A stretch of 56,656 bases of DNA, taken from NCBI RefSeq assembly GCF_000485595.1, contig NW_014577139.1, forward strand, positions 258,787-315,442, given 5' to 3'. How positions within the stretch are numbered: the stretch's first letter is position 1; each line of letters begins with the position of its first letter. Shown piece by piece: positions 34,151 through 45,379 of this stretch. Position numbers and translations under genes: made by a program. The notes below the pieces were generated by a model that was not told where the DNA came from, searched no databases, and saw only the letters and a program-made list of their open reading frames with translations. The DNA comes from Priapulus caudatus (lineage: Eukaryota > Priapulida > Priapulimorpha > Priapulimorphida > Priapulidae).

Positions 34151-34357
34151 CTAGTCTAGTACTAATAACTACTATAGCCCGCTTACATTAACTGCCGCTG
34201 GCAGCCGCCCAGTTAATGTAAGCGAGTATAGGCCTATAGTACTAGAGCTAAGGTTAGTCTAGCCCGACCCAGGCTGTGCGACGGATTGTCTATACTAGTA
34301 TAGTTGGTATTCTAACCCTAGCAATACCGTTTCTTGGAGCTAAGGTTAGTCTAGCCT

Positions 34358-34893
34358 AGTATCTAATAGCCCGCGGATCGCTGCCGCAGGGCTATAGCAC
34401 ATTCTGCCATAGATGTAATCTAAGCAAATGGTCCAACTGATGTGACCAAAAATTTATCCCCAAAACGGTAAAATGATCGGCTTTTTAACACTTATCTATC
34501 AACATGGACATCTCACCTATCTTTTTGAACACTTCCACAACTTTACACCAGGTATTTATGCTGTTATTCCTCAAAGTCTTAGCAAGTCATGCGTGCACAC
34601 ATAAGCAGAGCAACCGCATTTGAAAACAAAACACCAGTAGTGCTAAGACTTTGAGGAATAACAGCATAAATACCTGGTGTAAAGTTGTGGAAGTGTTCAA
34701 AAAGATAGGTGAGATGTCCATCATCCATGTTGATAGATAAGTGTTAAAAAGCCCGATCATTTTTATTTTTACGTTTTCGGGATAAATTTTTGTTCACATC
34801 AGTTGGACCATTTGCTTAGATTACATCTATGGCAGAATGTGCTATAGCCCTGCGGCAGCGATCCGCGGGCTATAGTACTAGAGCTAAGGTTAG
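34358..34893. mobile_element. Foldback element FB6
   Basis: A near-complete palindrome centred near 34610. CGCGGATCGCTGCCGCAGGG, TGGTCCAACTGATGTGACC, TCTCACCTATCTTTTTGAAC and TAACAGCATAAATACCTGG in one arm pair with the other. The arms share the FB5 core (ACATGGACATCTCACCTATC) but have different ends. Confidence 0.8.
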
Positions 34894-34899
34894 TCATGG

Positions 34900-35585
34900 T
34901 TTATTGGTTAGAATTTCAGTTACCCATATTCCATAATTAATGGCCATATTACGGGCATTATACAATATACTATATATATTAAAATTCACAACATAATCGT
35001 TTAACTATGACTAGGCCTATATTGTATACACACAATCATATGAATAGGGAAACGCCATTGTTAGGATCCAAGTAGTACCTGAATTCTATGCCTGAATCCC
35101 AATCACTGTGTGCGGTGTCGCGAACGAATGAATTTTAACACTTTCGATGCCATTTTTATTGCCGTGCCCGCCATCTAACGACGCATATAATAAACTACGC
35201 ATATAATTTCGTTAGGGGAGAATATTTCTCAAACTGGTGGTTAGGGGGTTAATTAACACTACGATTAAAATATATAACAAGATAATTATATACATAAATA
35301 TATCTATATGGGCCTATATATAAATATATATATTATACACACGTACTGGGTGAAATTTGCCCTCACAAAACGCCGAATCCATTTTCTTGAGCAAATTTCC
35401 CAGGGTCCCAGCAGGAACCAACCCCGGGGGGGACCCGCCTCGAAACTGGATAGGGGGGTGCCTCGGGGACCTTGAAAACCTGACCCTGTCGCAAACCGCT
35501 TTGCGCCCTAGAATACACCCTGTCCAAATATACTGCACTAAAAAGTATAGAGTCAGTATACCCTTTGGCAATATTGCACACATGT
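34900..35585. other. No gene recognised
   Basis: AT-rich with TATATA tracts near 34970 and 35270-35340. A GC-rich patch at 35400-35560 (CCAACCCCGGGGGGGACCCG) has open frames on both strands that I cannot relate to any protein. Confidence 0.4.
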
Positions 35586-35935
35586 AGCAGCATATATGTA
35601 GCACATATGTAGCAGTGCTACCTTTAGCAGCATATATTAATTGTCCTACCTGTAGCAGTATATATTAATTTTCCTACCTGTACGTAGCAGCATATATTAA
35701 TTGTCCTACCTGTAGCAGTATATATTAATTGTCCTACCTGTAGCAGTATATATTCATATTGTCCTGCCTGTAGCAGTATATATTAATTGTCTTCCCTCTA
35801 GCAATATATATTAATTGTCCTGCCTGTAGCAGTATATATATTAATTGTCCTACCTAGCTGTAGCCTATATATTAATTTTCCTACCTGTAGCCTATATATT
35901 AATTGTTCTACCTGTAGCCGTACATAGGCAGTATA
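35585..35935. repeat. ~28-bp minisatellite, about 12 units
   Basis: The unit TGTAGCAGTATATATTAATT plus GTCCTACC is repeated with small length changes, then a short ACTTTATTCA repeat at 35937-36010. Confidence 0.85.
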
Positions 35936-36089
35936 CACTTTATTCATTTACTCACTTTATTAACTTTATTCATGCACTTTACTCACTTTATTCACTGTAC
36001 GCATAACACTTTACTCACCTATACTTTAAATACAGCGCTGCAGTATACACTTTGTACATGCTCTATGTTTATTATATAAACGCTCAGCT

Positions 36090-36915
36090 CAGTAGGCCTA
36101 CACAGGCACTTGGAACGTCTCAATAAAATAAAATAAAAGGTAAATAAACACAAAATGTATTTACTACCAAAGTCTTAATGTTTCTCTACTCTATTAATTT
36201 CGCCTATAATCACCTGTAAATGCCGGTTAAATGCTCATCTGCAACACACAAGTACACCGCACGCTAGCTGCTGCACACTGACACATAAATATATAGTTAT
36301 TTATATTAAATAACTATATATTTATGTGTCAGTGTACAGTAGCTAGCGCTAGCGTGCGGTGTACTTGTGTGTTGCAGATGAGCATTTGACCGGCATTTAC
36401 AGGTGATTATATAGGCGAAATCGAGTAGAGAAACATTAAGAACTAGAGCACTCGGAGAGCGCAGACCTCCGCCAAGGCAGCTCAATTCTCTCACTGTGAA
36501 ATTTTTTATTAATTAATTAATTAATTAAATAGTTAATTGGATCCTATTCACCATCAAAATGTCATCAATTCTAAGTTACCCTATTTCTGACCTATCCTAA
36601 AAAAAATTATTAATTAATTAATTGGATCCGGATCACCACCAAAATCTAATCAATTCTAAGTTAGCCCATGCATTTCTGACCTATCCTGAAAATTTTATGA
36701 CAATCCCTCCATAACTTTTTCAGTTAGGCTGTACACAAACAAACCCACAAACCAACAAACACACGCGCGCGTACGCCGAACAAACACACGCCGGTGAAAA
36801 CATAACCTCGTGCCCACCCCTTGGCGGAGGTAATAAGACTTTGGTAGTAAATACATTTCGTGTTTATAATATTTACCTTTTTTTATTGAGACGTTCTAAG
36901 TGCCTGTGACTCAGT
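36090..36915. mobile_element. Palindrome interrupted by a second repeat
   Basis: Inner arms 36147-36296 and 36299-36440 pair around AATAACTATATATTTATGTG. The outer left arm (36105-36180, AACGTCTCAATAAAATAAAA) pairs with 36830-36912 instead of with adjacent sequence, because about 390 bp bounded by CTCCGCCAAGG (36468) and CCTTGGCGGAGG (36822) interrupts the right arm. The insert holds TTAATTAATTAATTAAT and two copies of GGATCC-ATCACCA-type sequence. Confidence 0.75.
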
Positions 36916-36987
36916 GGACTGTCCACTGTCTCCGGTTTAACCCCAAGAACAATATATACATTTATATACAATATATACAATATACAA

Positions 36988-37465
36988 GTACACAATAGGC
37001 GCGTTCACACACAAGAAAAACCGCGATGCTAATCGCGATGAAATACCGAGATAATTGTGTCGTTGTTCACACAGGCGAATCAATAATCGCGCTAATCGCC
37101 GAGCGGGATAATTCTATTAATAGAACTGCTCATGCTCACTGCCGGAATGATGCTCACTGCGCATGCTCACCCTGAAAGGGATAGAAAAGACCGGATATTG
37201 CGCGAGCGTTCACGACACGCAAATAATCGCGCTAATCCAAAAGCGAGCGTTCACACACGCACATAATCGCGCAATTCCAAACGAGCGTTCCACACACCAA
37301 ATAATCGCGCTAATTCCAACTCAATCCGCAGCTCAAAAGTGCGATTTCAGCGCGATCGATCGCGATTATATGAGAATGCGCACACGAATAATTCTCAGTA
37401 TTTCGACGCGATGCAAAAACCGGATGTGAATCCCGCTTATTCGCCGCCCGTGTGAACGCGCCTAA
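36988..37465. mobile_element. MITE-like element, copy A
   Basis: Starts TAGGCGCGTTCACACA and ends GTGTGAACGCGCCTA, a clear inverted terminal repeat. The inside is rich in CGCGATTA/TAATCGCG palindromes, with GAGCATGATG-like and GCGAGCGTTCACACACGC repeats, and no ORF of note. TA flanks are possible. Confidence 0.75.
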
Positions 37466-37569
37466 TATATAATAACGCAATATATACAATATATACTATA
37501 TATATACAATAATATCAAGTACACATATACAATATACAATAAACAATACAGTAAATACAATCTCTTTCT

Positions 37570-37890
37570 CTTCTCTTCTCCGTCACTACACACACTCGCC
37601 CAGCCACTGCAGCACACAGGGACTTGGCACGGTGGTTGAAAGCCTCAAGGTCTCCAGAACATGGCTCTGGCAATAAGGCATTTCAGGAGATGTCTCATAG
37701 TCTGGTCCTCCCCGCAGTCGCATTCGCATGGACGCATCTCAGTGTATGCCCATTCTGCATGAGTGCCCTAATCACGACAAAACCTGTCCCGAGGCGATTT
37801 AGGCACAAAACCACGTCGCCATACCTCGGGCTCCGGCGCGAGGAGTCCGGCAGAAGGAAAGCTATTGCGCCCTGAAGATGCGAACCATTG
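37570..37890 (-). pseudogene. LINE 3' end, fragment 2
   Basis: Minus-strand copy of the LINE end seen at 12.35-12.6 kb. It shares ACTCGCCCAGCCACTGCAGC, TAGTCTGGTCCTCCCCGCAG and TCTGCATGAGTGCCCTA. Indels leave no long frame. A CTCTTCTCTTCTC tract marks the tail side. It sits between the two MITE copies. Confidence 0.65.
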
Positions 37891-37909
37891 GCCTAGTATA
37901 TACAATAAT

Positions 37910-38327
37910 AGGCGCATTCACACTCGCGCGAATTAGCGGGATGCAAATCCCGGTTTTTGCATCGCGATCGAAATACCGAGATTATTACAAGTGTGAACGC
38001 AATAATCTCACTAATAATCGCGATCAGCATCGCGCTCCAAATCGCACCTTTGACTGCGATTATTTGGAATTAGCGCGATTATTTTCGTGTGTGAACGCTC
38101 GCGCAAATAATCCCGGTATTTTCTATCCCATCATTCCAAGCGAGTGAGCAGTGAGCATGCGCAGTGAGCATCATTCCGGCAGTGAGCATGCGCAGTTCGA
38201 TTAATAGAATTATCCCGCTCGGCGATTAGCGAGATATTTCCGCCTGTGTGAGCAACGACACAATTATCTCGGTTATTCCATCGCGATTAGCATCGCGGTT
38301 TTTCTTGTGTGTGAACACGCCTAATAT
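37910..38327. mobile_element. MITE-like element, copy B
   Basis: Same family as 36988-37465 in the opposite internal arrangement. Starts TAGGCGCATTCACACTCG and ends GTGTGAACACGCCTA. Its right half plus the adjoining hAT end is tandemly duplicated (see the 216-bp duplication). Confidence 0.75.
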
Positions 38328-38594
38328 TCAGCGCCGGATTAACAGTTGCCTGGGCCGGGGGCATATCATATATTTGGGAGTGAGCATCATTCCGGCAGTG
38401 AGCATGCGCAGTTCGATTAATAGAATTATCCCGCTCGGCGATTAGCGAGATATTTCCGCCTGTGTGAACAACGACACAATTATCTCGGTATTTCCATCGC
38501 GATTAGTATCGCAGTTTTTCTTGTGTGTGAACACGCCTAATATTCAGCGCCGGATTAACAGTTGCCTGGGCCGGGGGCATATCATATATTTGGG
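38163..38594. repeat. 216-bp tandem duplication across a MITE/hAT junction
   Basis: 38163-38378 and 38379-38594 differ at only a few bases (GAGCAACG/GAACAACG, GGTTATTCC/GGTATTTCC, TAGCATCGCGG/TAGTATCGCAG). Each copy includes the right end of the MITE, the sequence CTAATATT, and the first ~50 bp of the hAT element that starts CAGCGCCGGATTAAC. Confidence 0.9.
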
Positions 38595-41500
38595 CCGCCC
38601 ATCCAACTGCACCCCTTCCCATAATATATACTTTCAACATTTTATTATTTTAATATGACTTTTTTATACAAAGCACAATTTGTTTACAGAAGCACTTTTA
38701 CAGAGACACTTTTCGAGATTTAAGTGTAGCAAAGCACGAGATGAGTTCATCCACATCTAACAAGTCCATCATACCATGTTCAAGGGTCAGGAGTGACAGA
38801 TTAGACATTTTATGTTGTCCCATGCTGGCGCGCAGGTAGTTTTTCACTTTCTTGAGAACACTGAATGATCTCTCACCGCTGCAGTTAGTCATCATCAGAG
38901 ATAAGAATATTGAGAGCATGGTGCCAACGTTTGGAAGAGAATTTCGAAGTGCTGGGTTTCCCATCATCACGCGATGCATCCAAATCTCTGGAGCATCATT
39001 TTTCTTGGAGGACAGGTAGTCACATTCAGATGCAAAATCTGACTTCAGAATGGAGGAAAAGAAGAGGAGTTCACTGGAGAGCTCAGGTTCAAGGTCACTT
39101 GGATAACTATCCACCAATACCTTTGCATACTTGTGCATTTCTTCAGCAGAAATGCTAGTTAGCCTTCGAAGGAACCCAAATTTCCCACTGATGGTTGAAT
39201 AGGCTGCACGGCACTTTGTCAGGGCCAACTGTAGTTTGTCTATGACAGGCAGGAAACTGTCAACACGAAAACGATCCGATGGCGTTTCCACTTCACTATT
39301 TTCAGTTGTTCCAGGAGCATCATGATAAAGAACATAGGTATCCATTTGAGTGTTTCGTTTCCGTTTTCGTCGGTTCTCCTCGGGATACTCATTGCTTCCA
39401 GTTAGCTCTTGACCCTTCTGTTCGAAGAAGGTGAATCTTGCACGTTGAGAGCCAGTAAATTCTATTAGACTATCAAAGAGGCAAATGGCAGAGTTAAGGT
39501 CGATCTTTGGATCTTGGAGCATATAACGTTGGAGAACTTTATCCCAGAGTGAAGCCATGATCCCAGTTTCCAGATTCTCCATGCTGGTTACTAGACCGGT
39601 TGCTTCCAAACGACACTCTGGCTTCTGCTTTGTTTCATCTATTAGTTCTTCCAGTGCTTTCTTGATCGCTGAATACCCACACCGTATTGCCTTGGTAGCA
39701 TCTGCATGTGCATATACCATCTTGTGGCACATAGCCGTTTGACTACTGGAGTATTGGACAAAGCATTAGTGAGCACTTTCCAACGGTAGGTTGATTGTGA
39801 GAAGAAGACATACAGCTTTTGCACAAAGTCGAAGAAGCAAATAGCAACAGGGCAACAGTCCACAGCTGATTTCCCAGCTAGATTCAATGAATGTCTTGCA
39901 CAAGGTATGTACACGGCTAATTTGTTCTTGCCATTGATGAATGCCTGCATACCATTGTAAATGCCACTCATGTTTGAGGCATTGTCATATGATTGACCAC
40001 GACAATAAGCAAGGTCGATACCTAACTTGTCCAATAGAGATATCAGTACTGTTCCCAAGCTCTCACCAGTATGGCTTTCAATTGGGATGAACTGAAGAAA
40101 TCGTTCCACAGGCCCAGCAGAAGTGAGATAGCGGAGTGTAACCGTTAATTGATCGCAATGTGTAATGTCAGGTGTTTAATCAACGTAGACTGAATAATAT
40201 TTGGCAGCCTTTACTTCCAAAACAATGCTATCGAGAACTTTTTGCGCAAGAAGCGCAATCAATTCGTCACATATTGTAGATGACAGGTAGGAAACATGAC
40301 CACGTCCAGTATTCTCGCCAATATCTAGATGTACATTCTTGTTGCTTCACCAGTTCATGGTCTATCCGGCCTTTCGAATTGGAGCGCATTACCATTAATC
40401 GGACAGCATCTAGATGATGATCACTAATTTCGTGCCGGGAGATTGAACGCTCAGCATGCTTCCAATCAGAAAATCCAGTGCAGAAGTGACCACCAGTTTC
40501 TTTAGAAAGCAGGACACATGTGAAGCAGAAGAGAGTACCCTTCGAGATCGAGTAACATAGCCAGTCACGAATAACTTGGTTTCTTGTTGGGTTATGAACC
40601 CGTGTGAACATTGATCGTGTACAACATCGTTTCACTTTCCCGTCAGTACTCACCGATGCATAAAAAGGGTCCTGACGATGTTGGCAACTTGAGGAACCTT
40701 TTGTAATCCAGAAACATCTTGAATCTTCTTTGATGTATTCACGGATCTATAGTCCAAGATCATCTCCTTGTGTTCCTGGAAGCGTGAAACCAGCTTGCTC
40801 TTGCTCCTCCTCTGAGTCCTGATCTTCGACATCAATGTCATCAGCACATGGACGATCCAGTTCTTGAACTTTGGGTTCTACGTTGTCGGTTACAAGTTCA
40901 GTATTCTCAGTGACAACACCGGTAGAAACAGAACCATCATCACCTTGTGGAGAATTAAGTAGTACTCTTTGGTTTTATGAAAAACCTGTCTATCTTTGGT
41001 GTTTTGGATAGTTCTGCATCTAGACGAATCTGTGTCTCTTGTTTTTCTCGCACCTTCTGTGCATCCTTTAGCCTTTTTGTCCATTTTATGCAACAAACAG
41101 GAAAAAAAATCTATAATTGACAAACTTATTTCATTCACTAGCCTCGAGAAACAAGGTATATAATTAATAAAATTTGAGAGTGTAGCGTCTTCTGGTGATG
41201 ATTATGGTGAATAGATAAGCAGATGATCGTAGATAAAGTTGACAATATTTATTCTGCGTTGCATTACATTATGGCCGTAGTGGTACTACTGCTACTGACA
41301 TCAAGTGGTAGAAATACATAAACATCAGATACATTACTGAACGTGACAGAGAGTATGTATTTAAAGTGAATATTAATCCTAGCTGCTGTAATGTACACCA
41401 CAAAACACGGAGAAAATGAAAACAAGTAGAAAGCAAAAACAAATGTAGTCATGAAAGTAGTAGGGCCGGCCCAAGATATAGGCCCTACTATAGTCCGGCA
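38545..41500 (-). mobile_element. hAT transposon, ZMYM1-like (broken)
   Basis: The left end is CAGCGCCGGATTAACAG at 38545 (duplicated at 38329). The right end is probably near 41499, where GGGCCGGCCCAAGATATA and TAGTCCGGCAG are degenerate counterparts of the left terminus. The exact right boundary and target duplication were not confirmed. Confidence 0.6.
38698..41084 (-). pseudogene. hAT transposase, TTF-zinc finger/DUF4371 (ZMYM1-like)
   Basis: Minus strand, likely starting at ATG 41084 (MDKKAKGC). In order: a TTF-type zinc finger (about 40650-40300; LFCFTCVLLSKE, FSDWKHAERSISRHE, SDHHLD), the DUF4371/RNase H-like core (40250-39700; YSVYVD, stop, TPD around the first catalytic Asp; CRGQSYDNASNMSG; CARHSLNLAG; CATRW) and the hAT dimerisation region (to 38698; NCSGERSFSVLKKVKNYLRA with the catalytic Glu). 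A TAA lies within the VDSTPD-type motif at about 40179, and the frame shifts after CATRW (about 39700) and near 40660. The element is therefore inactive, but damage is light, suggesting a recent insertion. Domain order and size fit the family. Confidence 0.85.
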
Positions 41501-41930
41501 GAAAAGATGGCTTTTTTGCTTGAACCTTGCAATTGGGTATAGTAGTTTTTTTATTGGCTCTAAAGTTTGCCTTCATAGTCTACTTCAATGATCCACCAAC
41601 TGTCCACTCTGGCAGTGGTGGGGAATTTACTCTAACACCGCCTTTATTTAATACTAGGCTGCGGGGTACCGCTCGCGGCTGGGCAAAATTCGTGCTACTA
41701 ATTCATACTACTAATATCGGACACAATAGGAACATTGGGTGAGAATGGAGAATAACATTTCACACAATATCATATTTACAATCGGTCTAATAAGATAATA
41801 CAGGCTGGTAAAAAACTGTTACGTATGACATTTATATCACAGCACAACCCAACTTAGAACCCCTGGAACATAATAGTAATATGGGGTAAATGACAAAAAG
41901 TACTACTATGTAGAGGGTTTCAAAGGGATC
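41500..41930. other. No gene recognised
   Basis: Unique AT-rich sequence between the hAT element and the next ORF remnant. Confidence 0.35.
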
Positions 41931-41935
41931 GTACA

Positions 41936-42421
41936 ACAGCGCCTAAGGATGAGGGATGTATATCTCGTCTTTGACAAGTATATTCAATAAAGCACCAAGT
42001 GTTCAGCCCGCAAGGCACGGGTCCAGGTGTTGTAGGGTGTTCCAATTACAGGCATCATCACGCGTCCCTCCTCAGAACCAGATTTTAAACATTTCTCAGA
42101 ACAAGAAAGCAACTGATCCAATTATTTGTGAGGACTTTAAAGGTGACATGGATGTACTGGAGGCCATCCCACACGTTAGTCATTACTGGCCAAGATGAAG
42201 TGCCTGTAGAGATTTCTCCATACGGCTTAGTAATTCAGAGAACAGACCTCAAGACAGACCATGAAGAAGCAGACACAATCGTCACAGCACAGGCGATATA
42301 TGCAGCACAATAAGAGAAGAAGAAAGTCATTGTTGAGGCAGATAACACAGATGTGTACGTTCTGTTGCTGTACCATTACCTCGATAGAGGGCTTAACATC
42401 CCTATGATAATGCAGTCACAG
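41936..42421 (+). pseudogene. Fragment of a dispersed mobile-element-type protein
   Basis: One frame (42128-42420) reads SPYGLVIQRTDLKTDHEEAD, then DNTDVYVLLLYHYLDRGLN, interrupted by TAA at 42311-42313. Upstream in another frame is RDVYLVFDKYIQ. I recall HEEADT and (D)DTDVxxLL patterns from multi-copy uncharacterised proteins of invertebrate genomes, but I cannot name the domain family. The fragment is frame-broken and its 3' side is lost in the assembly gap. Confidence 0.5.
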
Positions 42422-43132
42422 NNNNNNNNNNNNNNNNNNNNNNNNNNNNNNNNNNNNNNNNNNNNNNNNNNNNNNNNNNNNNNNNNNNNNNNNNNNNNNN
42501 NNNNNNNNNNNNNNNNNNNNNNNNNNNNNNNNNNNNNNNNNNNNNNNNNNNNNNNNNNNNNNNNNNNNNNNNNNNNNNNNNNNNNNNNNNNNNNNNNNNN
42601 NNNNNNNNNNNNNNNNNNNNNNNNNNNNNNNNNNNNNNNNNNNNNNNNNNNNNNNNNNNNNNNNNNNNNNNNNNNNNNNNNNNNNNNNNNNNNNNNNNNN
42701 NNNNNNNNNNNNNNNNNNNNNNNNNNNNNNNNNNNNNNNNNNNNNNNNNNNNNNNNNNNNNNNNNNNNNNNNNNNNNNNNNNNNNNNNNNNNNNNNNNNN
42801 NNNNNNNNNNNNNNNNNNNNNNNNNNNNNNNNNNNNNNNNNNNNNNNNNNNNNNNNNNNNNNNNNNNNNNNNNNNNNNNNNNNNNNNNNNNNNNNNNNNN
42901 NNNNNNNNNNNNNNNNNNNNNNNNNNNNNNNNNNNNNNNNNNNNNNNNNNNNNNNNNNNNNNNNNNNNNNNNNNNNNNNNNNNNNNNNNNNNNNNNNNNN
43001 NNNNNNNNNNNNNNNNNNNNNNNNNNNNNNNNNNNNNNNNNNNNNNNNNNNNNNNNNNNNNNNNNNNNNNNNNNNNNNNNNNNNNNNNNNNNNNNNNNNN
43101 NNNNNNNNNNNNNNNNNNNNNNNNNNNNNNNN
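42422..43132. other. Assembly gap (711 Ns)
   Basis: Run of N. Frames reported across it have no meaning. Confidence 1.
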
Positions 43133-43420
43133 CGGACAATTACCCCCCGGACAATTACCCCCCGGACAATTACCCCCCGTGCGTGCGTGTGTGCGTGTGC
43201 AGGTACACGTGTGTGCATGTGTGCGTGCGTGCGTACGTGCGTGTGTGTGCAGGTACACGTGCGTGCGTGCGTGCATGCATGTGCACGTAGACGTGCGTGC
43301 GTGCGTGTGCACGTACACGTGCGTGCATGCGTCCGTGCGTGCGTGTGCACGTACACGTGCGTGCATGAGTGTGTGCGTGCGTGTGCACGTACACCTGCGT
43401 ACGTGCGTGCGTGTACCGCT
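43133..43420. repeat. 15-bp triplicate plus GTGC/ACGT-rich satellite
   Basis: Three copies of CGGACAATTACCCCC, then a degenerate repeat of GTGCGTGCGTGCACGTACAC type. Frames are repeat translations. Confidence 0.9.
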
Positions 43421-43534
43421 ATTACATGACATGACATACTAAACATGAAACATCGCTATTATGTATGAACAAGTAGGCCTACAGTATCATTGAACAACTC
43501 TGATTGGCTGATGAATTGTACAATCGGGCGATGT

Positions 43535-43731
43535 TATCGCCGGCCGCGGACACACTAGGCGATGAAATCGGGTGATGAAATCGGGCGATGAAATCGGGCG
43601 ATAATATCAAAACGTTTTGATCTATGCGATGACATCGGGCGATGAAATCGGCAGGGATTGAGTGGACACACTAGGCGATTTCACGGCGATTACATCGCCC
43701 GATGTAATCGCCTGGTGTGTCCGGCCCTTTA
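43535..43731. mobile_element. Small MITE-like element
   Basis: GGCCGCGGACACACTAGGCG near the left and CGCCTGGTGTGTCCGGCCC at the right form inverted ends. The inside repeats ATCGGGCGATGA. Confidence 0.65.
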
Positions 43732-43776
43732 GGGTTATGGTTACAGGTTAGGGTTAGGGGTTAGGGTTAGGGTTGT
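43732..43776. repeat. TTAGGG telomere-type repeats
   Basis: About seven degenerate GGTTAG units immediately before the start of the gypsy element. Confidence 0.85.
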
Positions 43777-44183
43777 TCTCAAACTCCACGACAAATGGCG
43801 CTCTCGCTCTGGCTCAATTTTACCACTGCCACAAGCTGATTTCCGTATGAATTTCTTACGCTTTTTTACTATAAGTTTTACAGCGGCCAGGTTACTCGTA
43901 TCCTATGTGTCAGGTCCGAGTCTCAGCTAGGACCTGCTTCTATGGTGGACACCGTAGTGTTATGTTATTTCAGTTGGCCGTGGCAAACTTTCATTGGTCG
44001 TATTAAGTAAAATGGCTTCGGGCAGAGTGTGAGGAATGGATATAAAAGCGCGACGAGGTGACGTGGCGAGGTGGACTTATGGTTATAAGTGTGTGTTTTT
44101 GTCATTAATGGTGTTATTTGGGTGTCATGTTGTTGAGTGTGTATGTGTAGGAAATTGCGTTAAATCTGACAGAGGTTGTAAAC
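43777..44183 (+). promoter_or_regulatory. Putative 5' LTR/leader of the Gmr1-like element
   Basis: A TATAAAAG box at 44041-44048 lies about 135 bp before the Gag ATG, with start of transcription expected near 44070. I cannot define the LTR borders because no 3' LTR is present in the window (the 3' half is lost). No primer-binding site was recognised. Confidence 0.4.
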
Positions 44184-45376
44184 ATGGAGCAGTTGAGCAC
44201 AGCTAGATATCAGCTTGTCAAGAAAATGAGCACTGAATATTTGAAAGCAAAATTAGTTGAGTCGGGGCTCAGATTGGAGCAATTAGAGGAGTTTGGGCGT
44301 GACCAGCTGATGGAGATGTATGCTCAGCTGATCCATGTACAGTCAGAGGAAGGGGGTGCCGTTCCAAAGATGGATAAACCTAGTCCTACGGCCTCAGTCG
44401 AACGTGATGATGAGTCGCCTAGAGGAGACGGGGCAATTTATGCGTTAGTTGAGCAGCTGAGAGAAGATAGGAGGTTTGAGAGGGAAAGGTGGGAAGACGA
44501 ATGTCGGTTTCGTGCAGAGGAGAAAGAACAGCAGTTGAGAGAGAGACGGGATAGAGAGAATAGCTTTTGAGTTTTTGACCAAGAGGTATGGCGAAATCTT
44601 GAAGTATGTGTTACCGACGTTTCCTGACGAGCCGGGTAAAATTCCCATGTTTTTCGAGACAGTAGATAGCTTGTTTGAATGCCATGCCGTGCCTAAGCAG
44701 ATTCGTGCTGCGTTGTTTCACCCGTGTTTGTCGAGTAAGGCTAGAAGTTACACGTCTCGCATGACGTCAGCGCAGCTCACAGACTACAAACAGTTAAAAG
44801 CCTTACTGTTAAAGGAATTTAGGTTCACGCCGGTTCAGTATAAGCAGCGTTTTTCCGTCGCCAGTAAGCAGGTAGACGAGTCATGGAGACAATTTGCTTC
44901 TAGGTTGACCGGTTTGTTCGGGTTTTACACGAAGAGTCGTGGAGTTAATTGCTGGTAGCTATGACCAGTTGGTTCAGCTGTTAATTGCGGATAGGCTAAA
45001 AGAGGCACTGCCGGTTGGTATTAGGTCTCATGTGTTGGCAAAGGAAGGTGAATCTTGGTTTTTGCCGGATAAAATTGTCGAGTTAGCTGATACGTTTGCT
45101 CAGAACGAGTTGTTACTTCCCGGTAAAATGAGTCGGTATGATTTTAACGGGTCTAGACAAGGCTCGAGTGAGAATGGCGGGAATTTCAAGCCGCATAGCA
45201 GAGCTTTGGGCGGTCGCGCGTCACCGCAGTTTGTGCAGAGCAGAAGGGGTAACACTGGTAGTGTGGTTAGAGGGGAGAAGGCTGATTACACTAGGTTGAA
45301 GTGTAGTTATTGCGGGAAGACCGGACACGGTTGGAGATTTTGTTTTAAAAAGGAGAGAGAGAAGGGGACAGGCTGA
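44184..45376 (+). pseudogene. Gmr1-like retrotransposon Gag with SCAN-like region
   Basis: Three frame-shifted pieces, 44184-44570, 44575-44958 and 44939-45376. First is an N-terminal helical region (EYLKAKLVESGL, then a charged coil around ERERWEDECRFRAEEKE). Next is a capsid-like domain (FPDEPGKIPMFFETVDSLFE, LLLKEFRFTPVQYKQRF, DESWRQFASRLTGLFGF, LVQLLIADRLKEALPVGIRS), the region from which vertebrate SCAN domains are thought to derive. Last is a CX2CX4HX4C zinc knuckle (CSYCGKTGHGWRFC) before the TGA. Two indels, near 44568 and 44940, break it. The pol frame is +1 relative to the last Gag piece and opens at about 45380. Confidence 0.8.
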
Positions 45377-45379
45377 GGG

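Noticed and set aside
42353-43446. Long ORFs spanning the gap
   Set aside because: They consist mostly of N and of repeat sequence beyond the gap.
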